From NCBI GenBank assembly GCA_964427855.1, contig CAYRVH010000013.1:1-64000 (forward strand): a stretch of DNA of 64,000 nt. The letters are read 5' to 3'. This document shows positions 18,875-27,136 of the stretch, one piece after another. This stretch comes from JAUPKT01 sp964427855. Its GTDB lineage: Bacteria > Desulfobacterota > Desulfomonilia > Desulfomonilales > Desulfomonilaceae. A program made the translations under genes and the position numbers. The notes beneath the pieces were generated by a model. The model did not search any database and was not told the DNA's origin. It saw only the letters and a list, made by a program, of their open reading frames with translations. Position 1 is the stretch's first letter. Each line of letters starts with the position of its first letter.

Positions 18875-19012
18875 AGCCAATCAGTCGAGCGACCGATGCA
18901 TCTATTTTGTAGAGTTTTTGATGATTATGATGATTACAAAGATTTTTTAATGGAATAGGTTGTGACAATTTGCTAAACGAAATTTAGAAAATTTATCGCC
19001 AAGGAGCTGGAC

Positions 19013-19582
19013 ATGGTTCAAAGGATGCTCCAACCTATGGTCTTGTCGGCCCTTTTTATATTCTTGATCACCAGTACCGCATGTGCGGGAAAACTCAACC
19101 CCTTGGACATCGGACGCCCCCTGGAAATACAGGCCCCAGACCAGAAGGATGCCATTGATTACACGACGTTTATCCTTGTTCCACGTTTGAACTATGATGC
19201 GGCTCGTTGGATCGTGAGCACCAAAACGGGCGACATCCTCGGGTACGCCCCCTACAATGAAGCGTATCGAAAGTACACGCTTGTGAATTTTTACAATCAG
19301 TACAGAGGGTTCATTCAAGCAACCGTCGGGGAGAGCGTCAAGCCGGAACACTATACTCAATACCTGTGGTACGATCGCGATAACCTTTATAAAGGAGTCA
19401 TGATCGCAACTCTCGGCGGTCGTCCGAAAACCGAAAAGCTGAGGTACGGCGAATTAGGCGGCTCTCTGCAAGCGTACGCGTTCGGGAACATTCCCATGAG
19501 GTTCAGTCCTATAACACTCCGAATCGATTACGGGCGACCCCCTATGGGCATAGACATTGCCATTGTCCCACGGCTGAGATAA
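19013..19582 (+). CDS. Exported protein of unknown function in the polysaccharide locus
   Basis: I do not recognise the family. The 189-residue product starts with an N-terminal signal (VLSALFIFLITSTACAG), whose C at about residue 25 could be a weak lipobox or a signal-peptidase I site. The mature part is mixed alpha/beta with many aromatic residues and no internal membrane segment. AAGGAG lies six bases before the ATG, so the start is firm. It sits between the CapK-like enzyme and the GT-C membrane glycosyltransferase in the same direction, which hints at an envelope role. No catalytic motif is visible. Confidence 0.75.
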   Translation: MVQRMLQPMVLSALFIFLITSTACAGKLNPLDIGRPLEIQAPDQKDAIDYTTFILVPRLNYDAARWIVSTKTGDILGYAPYNEAYRKYTLVNFYNQYRGFIQATVGESVKPEHYTQYLWYDRDNLYKGVMIATLGGRPKTEKLRYGELGGSLQAYAFGNIPMRFSPITLRIDYGRPPMGIDIAIVPRLR

Positions 19583-19620
19583 GTCTGGAAAGCGGTTTTG
19601 CGTCAAAACAAGGACGTCTG

Positions 19621-21234
19621 ATGAACAAATCTCTTGCGGGGAGGAGGGCGGTCATTTCAGACTCGGTCGGGCTGTTGGCTTTACTGGGGTTTGTCATCCT
19701 TTATGCTTATCTGTGTGTAAACTTCTCAGGTCCTCCATTTGAGGACGCAGCAATTCTTATGAGATACGCCCAGCATTTTGCCGCAGGCCACGGAATCGTC
19801 TGGAATCTGGGAGAGCCGCCTGTGGACGGCGCCACGGACTTCCTATTTATGATCTTAGTAGGACTCCTGGTAAAGGCCGGTATGTCCTTGGAGATTGCCA
19901 CCCGCTCTATTGGCTTTTTGTCTCACATTATAACCGTATGGGTTGTGTACCTCACTCTGAGGCGACTGTTCATGGCGGACTTGGTCTCATCTTGGGTCTC
20001 CTCTGCGTATTTGGCAGTAGGGCCTGGCTTGTATTATGTCTCTGCGTATTTTGGTACTACCTTCTTCGCACTGTTCGCTTCAATAACATGGTACTTGGTC
20101 CTTCGGACCGTCCAACGAGGAGAGACCAGAGTGTCGGCCTTGATTTTGGCTATCACTGCGCTCGCAACAGCTATGATAAGACCCGAGGGGGTTATCCTTA
20201 CGGCGTTAATGCTGGCGACCCTTGTCTATACCTGCGGATTCTCACATGTCTCGTGCACGTTGAAGAGCTACCTAGCTGTTTTTGCATTGATAGGAGGGGC
20301 TTACTTCCTCTGGCGATGGAGCTACTTTGGGTTTCCCTTGCCGAATCCATACTATAAAAAGGGCGGCGGCTTGCTCTATTCGTGGAGCTTCAAGCTCTCA
20401 GTATGGTACACATTGAAGATGTGCCTTCCGGTGGTTGGGGCGTTTATCTTAGGGTTCTATTCCAAGAAGACATTTCGGTTTACGTTGGGATGCGCTATTC
20501 CTATTGTAGGTTTTACGTCTTGTTTTGTTCTCATATCGCATGAAATGAACTTTTGGGGACGCTTTCAATATGTGCTTCTGCCCGTGGCGCTTGTGTGCTG
20601 GTATCCACTCCTTGAAGGCATTCGTGGAGACTTTTATTTCCGGAAATGGGCTGATATGAGCATGCAAAAGAAGTCCGTGGTAACTTGCTTCGTTGTCTTC
20701 GTTTCCATGGTCGTTCTATTTTACGGTGTGTCATTGGGGAAAACAACCACGTATCATAAAGACGGTCTGTATGATATGGCGAAGATGCTTTCGGATTACA
20801 AAGGCCGAGACTTCACCATCGCCACCACAGAGGCTGGGCTGCTTCCTCTCTATTCTGGCTGGAAGGCCCTGGACGCATGGGGACTTAATGATCAGTGGAT
20901 TGCCCATCACGGGGCAATAACCGAGGAGTATCTGGATCGCTTCAAGCCACACGTCATTGTGTTTCACGAATGGTTCTCTCCCCTCGTGAGTCCGGTCAAT
21001 ACCTCTGGCAGGTGGTTCGAAATGGTCATGACCCTCAAACAGTATGCAGAGAGAAAGGGCTACGTGCTCGCCGCAGCTTTCGGCGAGAGCCCCTACGATA
21101 CGCACTATTATTATGTAAGACCGGATTTCCCCGAGAGTAAAGAGATTGTGAAACGCATAAGAGAAACGGATTACCATTGGTTTGCCACGGGAAACAAAGC
21201 CATCAATTACGCCATGCTGGAAATCAAGAGATAA
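19621..21234 (+). CDS. GT-C fold membrane glycosyltransferase-like protein
   Basis: A 537-residue protein with ten or so hydrophobic helices and a soluble C-terminal domain. The first periplasmic loop carries an acidic motif (FEDAAILMRYAQHFAAGHG) followed by IVWNLGEPPVDGATDFL. This layout resembles the polyprenyl-phosphate-sugar-dependent GT-C family of actinobacterial AftB-type arabinofuranosyltransferases and related proteins. Such enzymes act in the periplasm on lipid-linked donors. The donor here is unknown, and the resemblance was judged from motifs only. Its 3' end overlaps the convergent truncated SGNH gene by 28 bases. Confidence 0.75.
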   Translation: MNKSLAGRRAVISDSVGLLALLGFVILYAYLCVNFSGPPFEDAAILMRYAQHFAAGHGIVWNLGEPPVDGATDFLFMILVGLLVKAGMSLEIATRSIGFLSHIITVWVVYLTLRRLFMADLVSSWVSSAYLAVGPGLYYVSAYFGTTFFALFASITWYLVLRTVQRGETRVSALILAITALATAMIRPEGVILTALMLATLVYTCGFSHVSCTLKSYLAVFALIGGAYFLWRWSYFGFPLPNPYYKKGGGLLYSWSFKLSVWYTLKMCLPVVGAFILGFYSKKTFRFTLGCAIPIVGFTSCFVLISHEMNFWGRFQYVLLPVALVCWYPLLEGIRGDFYFRKWADMSMQKKSVVTCFVVFVSMVVLFYGVSLGKTTTYHKDGLYDMAKMLSDYKGRDFTIATTEAGLLPLYSGWKALDAWGLNDQWIAHHGAITEEYLDRFKPHVIVFHEWFSPLVSPVNTSGRWFEMVMTLKQYAERKGYVLAAAFGESPYDTHYYYVRPDFPESKEIVKRIRETDYHWFATGNKAINYAMLEIKR

Positions 21235-21806
21235 TGATTGGCGATAAGGGGCGTGGTTGCCGTTATTGGTGAGACATTTTTATTCCGGTAGTGCCGGCAA
21301 GTCCTTCTAGAAAATGACCATTTGAGTGTGGCTAATTTAGAGGCTCTCACAAGGGTTACATATTTCTTTATGGCCCACTCAGTGTCAGCGGCCCCCATAT
21401 TGAACGAAGGAACCTCGTAGGCTTTTCCGGCAGAATCCCCATTGAGTTTCTCCTCGAGCTGCTTGTGATACGTGTCCTTCAGGTCCACCCCAAAACCAAA
21501 GGTTATAGAATCGCCTATCACTGCCACGCGGATTACGCCGGCGGTCTTTTCCCGAGAATAATCAATGTCGCGAGAGCCATACGAGTTCAGCGTCACCGTC
21601 TTTCCCATTACTGGCAGCGCCGTTCCAGGTTCCGGATACTTGGGCACCGCAAAGTAATCCACAGGCTGCGGCATGAATACGCGGAGAAAGAATTCGAGGA
21701 CGATGGCGACGACGACGAAAAGAAGGATGAAGATTAGGGTGTTTAGGAGTAACACACGCGCGATCGACTGCCAGCGTCTTGATTTTTTGCCAGTTGATCG
21801 ATACAT
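21207..21806 (-). pseudogene. Truncated SGNH/GDSL hydrolase
   Basis: The N-terminal half is well preserved: a membrane anchor (VLLLNTLIFILLFVVVAIVL), a connecting region ending NSYGSRDIDYSREKTAG, and block I VAVIGDSITFGFGV. After SFNMGAADTEWAIKKYVTLVRAS the sequence stops resembling the family, and the last 35 residues look out of frame. The block III Asn and the C-terminal D-x-x-H that complete the active site are missing. No matching C-terminal half exists downstream, because the GT-C gene occupies that DNA. I therefore read it as a deletion remnant. The intact homologue in the window is the SGNH gene near 9 kb. Confidence 0.7.
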
Positions 21807-22093
21807 ATTTGTCTCTCAGCTCAGGATCCTGCCATTTTGGTCTGACCAATCGACAGGGCTGAGATGACGAGGAAGCCGTTGAACGACGAACAGATCACTT
21901 TGCGGGCATGGAGCTGCCTTGTGAGCGCCTGTCTCCATGAATTGCGTATCAACAAATGGTTGAGAATGCAAGCGTAACGTCAACTCTCCACCGTGAAGGC
22001 TTTCCCCTAAATCTGAACTGAGATAGGATAGGTTCTCGACCGCCGAGCCGGCGCGTTGCATTCGCCCGAGAACAGTGCATTGCAGCAGACACG
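21807..22093. other. Divergent intergenic region, no gene seen
   Basis: About 290 bases between the truncated SGNH gene and the exported protein to the right. I see no gene with codon bias or domain here, and no convincing promoter boxes or hairpin terminator. It presumably holds the promoter of the rightward gene. Confidence 0.4.
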
Positions 22094-23530
22094 ATGAACA
22101 GGAAGAAGCCCCTCATATACCTCATTGTGACGCTTTTTCTTCTCTCAGCTTTTGGGAAGCTGGTGTGCCCGTGCTGGGGGCAAATGAGAATATCAGCTGA
22201 TCCATTGCCTCAAGCAGCCCCGATCGCTCCAGAGGTCGGCTCGTTGGAAGCGCAACGCGACCAAGGGGATGTCGAGTCCCCCCAACATGCAAACGGTTTA
22301 GGGGAGAAGCGGCCCAATGAGGATTTTTCAGCGATCAGGAACATGGAAATTGCACGGCTCGATCATTATATTCCCCAAGAAGAGGCTCTCATGTTCCACA
22401 CGGTTCGCCTTATGGAGCCTTACGACGCAACTTTTTGGCTGTCCTCTTTCATCTCCCGCAAACCGTTTGGCTGTCCCATCAAGCAGCAGGAAGTATGGAT
22501 TCAGGCAATCATATCAGCGGTTGAGCGAAATAATCTGCCCCTGTGCAAAGAAATCCTGGGATTGGTAGCCTCCATTATCTCAATTGAGTCGAGTTTCCGA
22601 GCCGATCCCCTGCTTGCCGATCCTTCTCGGGGCGAAACTGTCGCTGCCATGGTAGAGAGAGCCGAGGCCGATTTGCTCCAAAAATATAGCTTCATCATGT
22701 CAGTGCCGCCTGTGCCCAGCCTCTATCGAATGTACAAGGAACGCTATTATCATAGGCTCATCGAATGTAAGACTGAAGGCGATATCGAAGTCCTTGCCAG
22801 GAGCATCGCAGAGGACCTCAAGCGGGATGCAGCCATCCTCCCTGGGTTTGTAAGAAATTTAGTCCTGAGAGAAATTGACAAAGTGTCCAATGTGGTGCGG
22901 ACTAAGGGGTCCATGCAGCTCAATTTTCCTCGAGCGCGTCAAGTAATGAAGGAGCGTGGGGAGGAATTCTCGGATCAGGAGCTTTGCGACTACATGTACA
23001 CCGTTGAAGGAGGGGTGGATGTGGGTGTCGCCGCTCTAAAACCTATTTTCGTGCAATACGCGGCTTACTACGCGCGCGAGGGTACCCTGTCTTGGCTGTT
23101 CTTTGTCGGCATGGACTACCACTATGGCCCCTTCACAAGCAGGAACATGATGGAGCAAATCCGTATCAGGGATCTCTCGGGCGCAAACATCCCCCTGGAT
23201 GGAGATCTGCTGGCCTATAATGAAAAAGGGGATCCTCGACCAGAGGAATCTCAGACGCTCTCCGCCGCGGCTTCCGCATTGCCCCACATCCCGAAGTCGG
23301 CGATGTTCAAAGCCTTCCTCTTGGAGAAGGACCCGCACTACGTCTATACGGAATTACACAAGCATATTGAAGAGCTGCACCGAGAACGATACGGCCCCAC
23401 TTCCTTCGCGGTAGTGGGAGAGCTTTGGATGGGCGAAAACGCCAAGATCAAACATGGCATCACATGGCAGACCAAGGCTTATCTCAATAAGCTGGACAAG
23501 TACCTCAATTCCATCCCATGGGGAGAATAA
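22094..23530 (+). CDS. Exported lysozyme-fold-like protein (DUF1615-like)
   Basis: A 478-residue secreted protein. A signal peptide (LIVTLFLLSAFGKLVCPCWG) is followed by a low-complexity linker and then a folded region. Within it, SIISIESSFRADPLLADPS (about residues 160-178) resembles the catalytic-Glu helix of lytic transglycosylases. GSMQLNFPRARQVM (about 275-288) resembles the G-x-MQ substrate-cleft motif. The following segment with EGGVDVG and AYYAREGTLSWLFFVGMDYHYG fits DUF1615-type proteins, whose biochemical function is not established. I infer a peptidoglycan-related role near the polysaccharide locus. The family call is from memory of motifs and is moderate. Confidence 0.6.
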   Translation: MNRKKPLIYLIVTLFLLSAFGKLVCPCWGQMRISADPLPQAAPIAPEVGSLEAQRDQGDVESPQHANGLGEKRPNEDFSAIRNMEIARLDHYIPQEEALMFHTVRLMEPYDATFWLSSFISRKPFGCPIKQQEVWIQAIISAVERNNLPLCKEILGLVASIISIESSFRADPLLADPSRGETVAAMVERAEADLLQKYSFIMSVPPVPSLYRMYKERYYHRLIECKTEGDIEVLARSIAEDLKRDAAILPGFVRNLVLREIDKVSNVVRTKGSMQLNFPRARQVMKERGEEFSDQELCDYMYTVEGGVDVGVAALKPIFVQYAAYYAREGTLSWLFFVGMDYHYGPFTSRNMMEQIRIRDLSGANIPLDGDLLAYNEKGDPRPEESQTLSAAASALPHIPKSAMFKAFLLEKDPHYVYTELHKHIEELHRERYGPTSFAVVGELWMGENAKIKHGITWQTKAYLNKLDKYLNSIPWGE

Positions 23531-23718
23531 CCTCACAGCCGCATCCTAATCTGTGACAACGCTGTCGCAGTGAGTTCGGTTGTCGTTCGATGGCATGTGA
23601 TCCGGGTATGCTCTCGTCCCTGCGGCGAGCCAAAGGGCTGGCTCTGGGACACTACGACCTCTGCAATCTCCAAATCATTGGAGAAACTTAAAGTTCTCCC
23701 GGGTTCAAGCTGCCGCCA

Positions 23719-24144
23719 TTGGGCGGAGAGGCTATCTTGAGCAACAAGGAAATTCAATCTACTATGCTGGCCAACACAAAGCTCAAACCACAGGTAAACC
23801 CTGCTTTATGCATAGGAGTCGCAACCTGCGTCGAGCATTGTTCAGCATCAGCCTTGTCGGGAGAACAGACTCCCTTTGTCGATGCGGACGCCCGCATCAC
23901 CTGCTTTTGCTGCCTGGAAATCTGCCACAAGAAGGCTATCCGTTGGTTTGACGTTGCTTTTGAACGATTGCAAAAAAGTTCTCGCAAGAGGCGCCACCCG
24001 CGATCTGGATTTTCGTTTCCTGAGTTTAAGAGGTTCCTCGCGGGATGCCCGCAACCACGCGGGGCGCTCGTCATTCCGACCTTGACAGCTCGATATCCTC
24101 GGCAAGGTCTAAACACGACTCATCCATACCGTTCCTTCACGTAG
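23719..24144 (+). pseudogene. Remnant of a DUF362-type ferredoxin domain
   Basis: The reading frame contains a piece like the two-cluster ferredoxin unit of DUF362 proteins: KPQVNPALCIGVATCVEHCSASAL and then ARITCFCCLEICHKKAI. In the first cluster the usual C-x-x-C-x-x-C pattern is broken because the second Cys is Val (CIGVATC). In the second, the Pro after the last Cys is His. The long catalytic-like part of DUF362 proteins is absent on both sides, and the C-terminal 60 residues are arginine/serine-rich without a domain. It reads as a decayed fragment. Its 3' end overlaps the convergent aminotransferase gene by 25 bases. Confidence 0.5.
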
Positions 24145-25373
24145 GCGAGGGACTCCTCTATGGCCTTCAAGGTCAGTTCGAGATCTTCCTCGCTATGGCG
24201 ATAACTGATGTATGCGTGGTGGTACGGGGAGAAAAAGAAACCCTTCCGGATGAGCTGCGTGTAAAAATCTGTCCGCTTTCCTTTATAGGAGCCGCTTTCA
24301 TCCTTCTCAAAGGTAATGTAAAACATGGGCCCTACGCCGGTCAGCTCAGCGCCAATATCATATTCGTCAATGAGTTTAATGATCTTTGCGATGAATCGAT
24401 CGCCTTTCTCCCAAATGTTTTCAAGTACCTGATCACGCTCGAGGATTTCGATTGTCTTTAGAGCGGCAACAAAGCCGTCGCTGTTGGGAAAGAACGTTGA
24501 CGAAATGAAAAGCTTCTGAGCCGCTGCCATCATGACTTCTTTTTTGCCTGTCACCACGGATATGGGATAGCCGTTGGCCATGGCTTTGCCAAGGACGGTG
24601 AGATCAGGCGCAACGCCGTATAGCTTTTGAGCCCCTCCCATGGAGAGCCTGAATCCCGTGCGGATCTCGTCATATACCAACACTGCGCCGTACCGGTCAG
24701 CGATCTGTCGAACCCCCTCCAGGAAACCCGGCTTCGGTATCTGCATCTTTTCATGGTTGGGATGCCCGAACGGGGTCATGATAATGGCGGCAGTCTCATC
24801 GCCATGGATGCGCATCAATTCTTCGAGATGCTCAAGGCTGTTGTACGGGAATTCATACACGTCCTCGTAAAGCTTTTTGGGGATTCCTCCCTTCATTTCC
24901 ACACACCAATCATGCCAGCCATGGTACCCGCAGCGCATTATCTTGATTTTGTTGGTGTGCGCCCGCGCAATCCGGATGCTTGCGGTGGTGGCGTCTGATC
25001 CCGTCTTCAGAAAAATGCTTAACTCCGCTGAGGGGACGAGTTCTGTCAATTTTTTCGCCAAGGTATTCTGATATCTTTGTGTCAATGTGAAGCAGAACCC
25101 TTTTCCGCTGATTTGTCTATAGACAGCGTCATCTACTTCAGGCTCTCGATAGCCGAGGATGATCGGCCCATATCCACAGAGAAAATCAATGAACTCGTTG
25201 CCATCCACATCGATCAGACGGCACCCTTTGCCAGATTCAAAAAAGATTGGATACTCCCCTTCGATGAAGTCGGTGGGCTTTCTCGCGCCCAACACACCTC
25301 CCGGCACGAGTCCTTTCGCTTCTTCGAAGAGTCGTCTGCTCTCGGTAATGTTAAGTTTCGGCGCCTCTTTCAT
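24120..25373 (-). CDS. Class III PLP-dependent aminotransferase (glutamate-1-semialdehyde aminomutase-like)
   Basis: A 417-residue fold-type I PLP enzyme. The N-terminus has the aminomutase-like LVPGGVLGARKPTDF and the DVDGNEFIDFLCGYGPIILGY segment. The PLP-site Asp is in VLVYDEIRTGFR, and the Schiff-base lysine is in VLGKAMANGYP. The subgroup is close to HemL, but the N-terminal motif differs from the canonical enzyme. Its partner is not a heme gene, so a dedicated amino-acid or amino-sugar role is more likely than 5-aminolevulinate synthesis. The ATG follows AGGAGAGG. It lies 15 bp downstream of the saccharopine-dehydrogenase-like gene in the same operon. Confidence 0.88.
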   Translation of the reverse strand: MKEAPKLNITESRRLFEEAKGLVPGGVLGARKPTDFIEGEYPIFFESGKGCRLIDVDGNEFIDFLCGYGPIILGYREPEVDDAVYRQISGKGFCFTLTQRYQNTLAKKLTELVPSAELSIFLKTGSDATTASIRIARAHTNKIKIMRCGYHGWHDWCVEMKGGIPKKLYEDVYEFPYNSLEHLEELMRIHGDETAAIIMTPFGHPNHEKMQIPKPGFLEGVRQIADRYGAVLVYDEIRTGFRLSMGGAQKLYGVAPDLTVLGKAMANGYPISVVTGKKEVMMAAAQKLFISSTFFPNSDGFVAALKTIEILERDQVLENIWEKGDRFIAKIIKLIDEYDIGAELTGVGPMFYITFEKDESGSYKGKRTDFYTQLIRKGFFFSPYHHAYISYRHSEEDLELTLKAIEESLAYVKERYG

Positions 25374-25388
25374 ACACCTCTCCTGTCC

Positions 25389-26534
25389 TTAGTCCAGTTC
25401 CAACATGGAAGAAATCGTCTCTGTTTGGTGTATTCTTGCCCCTCTTTGCAAAAAGGCGGCGAGAAATTTGGCAGGATCGATGCAGCCTTCAGGGGCAACC
25501 ACCCCCTTCACGGTGACGTCTCCTGCATCCATCATGAGCGCTGCGATGGCGGCCGGCAACCCTGTTCCCGGCGCCATTCTGCCCACCATATCAGCGGTGT
25601 AGGTGACTTTCTTGCCGTCTATCGTCCCCTTGACTATGACCTTGAGGCCAGAAGCCTGCGGCCCTCTGTCTCTGCCTTCTGGAATCTTTTCCCACAGTTT
25701 CAGCGTGAGATCGTATGGGACGACTGCCCCACTTTTGAGTTCCAGCGGCTCCTTACTGAGGAATCCCGTTTCCTTTTGTTCTTTTATAAGTTCATCAACC
25801 CATAATGGAATGAGAGCGCCTTTTATGATGACGTTTTTTACCCCCTGAATGTACTTGGGAATGGTGAGGGGTTGGGGATGACCCACGTAACGGACGTGGC
25901 ACTCGCCTAGAGGTTCCAAGAATTCCATCGGCGTCACACCAGTCCCCCCTTCTACGAGAACCAGTTCACCGTCCAAATATTGGGGGACTTTTCCCAGCGT
26001 CATGTGAAGGCTGTGATCCCATGCGGCGCCGGCAAGTTCCGCTATGCTGACTACCCAATAAAGGTGAATTTCGTCCACCGTGCTGAGGCGGTCTGCGTAC
26101 CACTTCACCAAGACGTTGTTGGTGCCAGGATCGGAGCCCATCCCGGTCAGCACCGTGATGCCTGCTTCTTTGGCCAAGGCATCGATCTCTGAGTTAAACA
26201 ATATCTCTGTTCCTTCATAATCGTCGCAGATATCGATGTAATTCACCTTAGCTCGTACTGCAGCTCTGGCTACGGGCACTGCGGTCTTGTAAAACGGTCC
26301 GGCGCAGTTGATCACGACGTCTTTGTTTTTGAATGCATCTACCATGGCGTCATGATCATTGACGTCTATTCCGATGAGCCTCACCTTGCTGCTCTCTCGT
26401 AATTTTGGCGCCAATCTCTCAGGATTCGGATACAAGTCTGCCAAAACGATTTCAGCCACCTGTCGTTGTTTTATGAGATCACGGGCAACGCCCTGTCCCA
26501 TTCCGCCAGCTCCTCCCAACACTAATGCACGCAC
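25389..26534 (-). CDS. Saccharopine dehydrogenase-like NAD(P)-binding oxidoreductase
   Basis: A 381-residue protein of the saccharopine dehydrogenase/carboxynorspermidine synthase-like family. The Rossmann loop is at the very N-terminus (VLGGAGGMGQGVARDL). DVVINCAGPFYKTAVPVARAAV and ITVLTGMGSDPGTNNVL are hallmark segments. The GTG at 26534 is chosen because GGGAGG lies a few bases upstream and the Rossmann fold begins directly after it; an upstream extension of 24 residues is unlikely. With the adjacent aminotransferase it could form and transaminate a branched or linked amino acid, but the substrate is not deducible. Confidence 0.88.
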   Translation of the reverse strand: MRALVLGGAGGMGQGVARDLIKQRQVAEIVLADLYPNPERLAPKLRESSKVRLIGIDVNDHDAMVDAFKNKDVVINCAGPFYKTAVPVARAAVRAKVNYIDICDDYEGTEILFNSEIDALAKEAGITVLTGMGSDPGTNNVLVKWYADRLSTVDEIHLYWVVSIAELAGAAWDHSLHMTLGKVPQYLDGELVLVEGGTGVTPMEFLEPLGECHVRYVGHPQPLTIPKYIQGVKNVIIKGALIPLWVDELIKEQKETGFLSKEPLELKSGAVVPYDLTLKLWEKIPEGRDRGPQASGLKVIVKGTIDGKKVTYTADMVGRMAPGTGLPAAIAALMMDAGDVTVKGVVAPEGCIDPAKFLAAFLQRGARIHQTETISSMLELD

Positions 26535-26890
26535 TTTCCATCCTCCCAACTTTTCAATTGTGCCATCAAGAGAAGGCAGTTGCTCATTGCTCGAGCATTC
26601 CGACACGTTTGGTCAAGGCATGCTTTTTCTCGAGAGCCAAGGTCAACAGGCGTGTGCGCCGCGCAAATGACATGCATACCCCCCAAACGTATTCTTAATC
26701 TAGTGTGGGTACCTCATCTTTTGACCGTATGTCAACCTCGGCGCGAGGCCCAGCCACGTCTTCCCACGAGTAGGGGGATTGATAGTGTGGAAATGCACCG
26801 ATTAAGATTTATGCTGGTGATGCCGGACCAAAATATTCTCAGGCCTCATTCATTTATGGCAATGGGGCAACAATGAGCTTCGGAGGTCGA

Positions 26891-27136
26891 TCATGTCTTG
26901 TCATCTCCCATTGCCTGTTTAGAAAAGACCGGCAGCTCATACCACATCTCATCCTTAACGCGCACAACCAAGCTCTCTGGAACCAACAGTAATTAACGGC
27001 ACTGAAAGCTTCTGGGCCAGGTCTTGTATCATTTTCTTCCAGGTTCGATCATGCTCGGACGCCCCCCTCATTCGTGGACTGTCTAATATCACCATGGAGA
27101 CCTCGTTATGCCTCCTTGCATAAAAGAACAGTGTCT
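26891..27136 (-). pseudogene. Frameshifted remnant downstream of the MFS gene
   Basis: On the minus strand one frame from about 27136 reads protein-like sequence (LFFYARRHNEVSMVILDSPR, then a Trp-Lys helix to LAQKLSVPLI) ending at a TAA near 26935. One base over, a second frame continues (LLLVPESLVVRVKDEMWY, then ELPVFSKQAMGDDKT) to a TGA at 26891. Joined with a one-base shift they give about 80 residues of alpha/beta-like sequence. I do not recognise the family; a UspA-like fold is a guess. It may be a broken gene or carry a sequencing error. The rest of the 350-bp stretch to its left shows no gene. Confidence 0.4.

Noticed and set aside
26793..26876. Short plus-strand frame MHRLRFMLVMPDQNILRPHS...
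   Set aside because: It looks like the beginning of a radical SAM/B12-type protein but ends after 27 codons, and no continuation is visible; too short to support.
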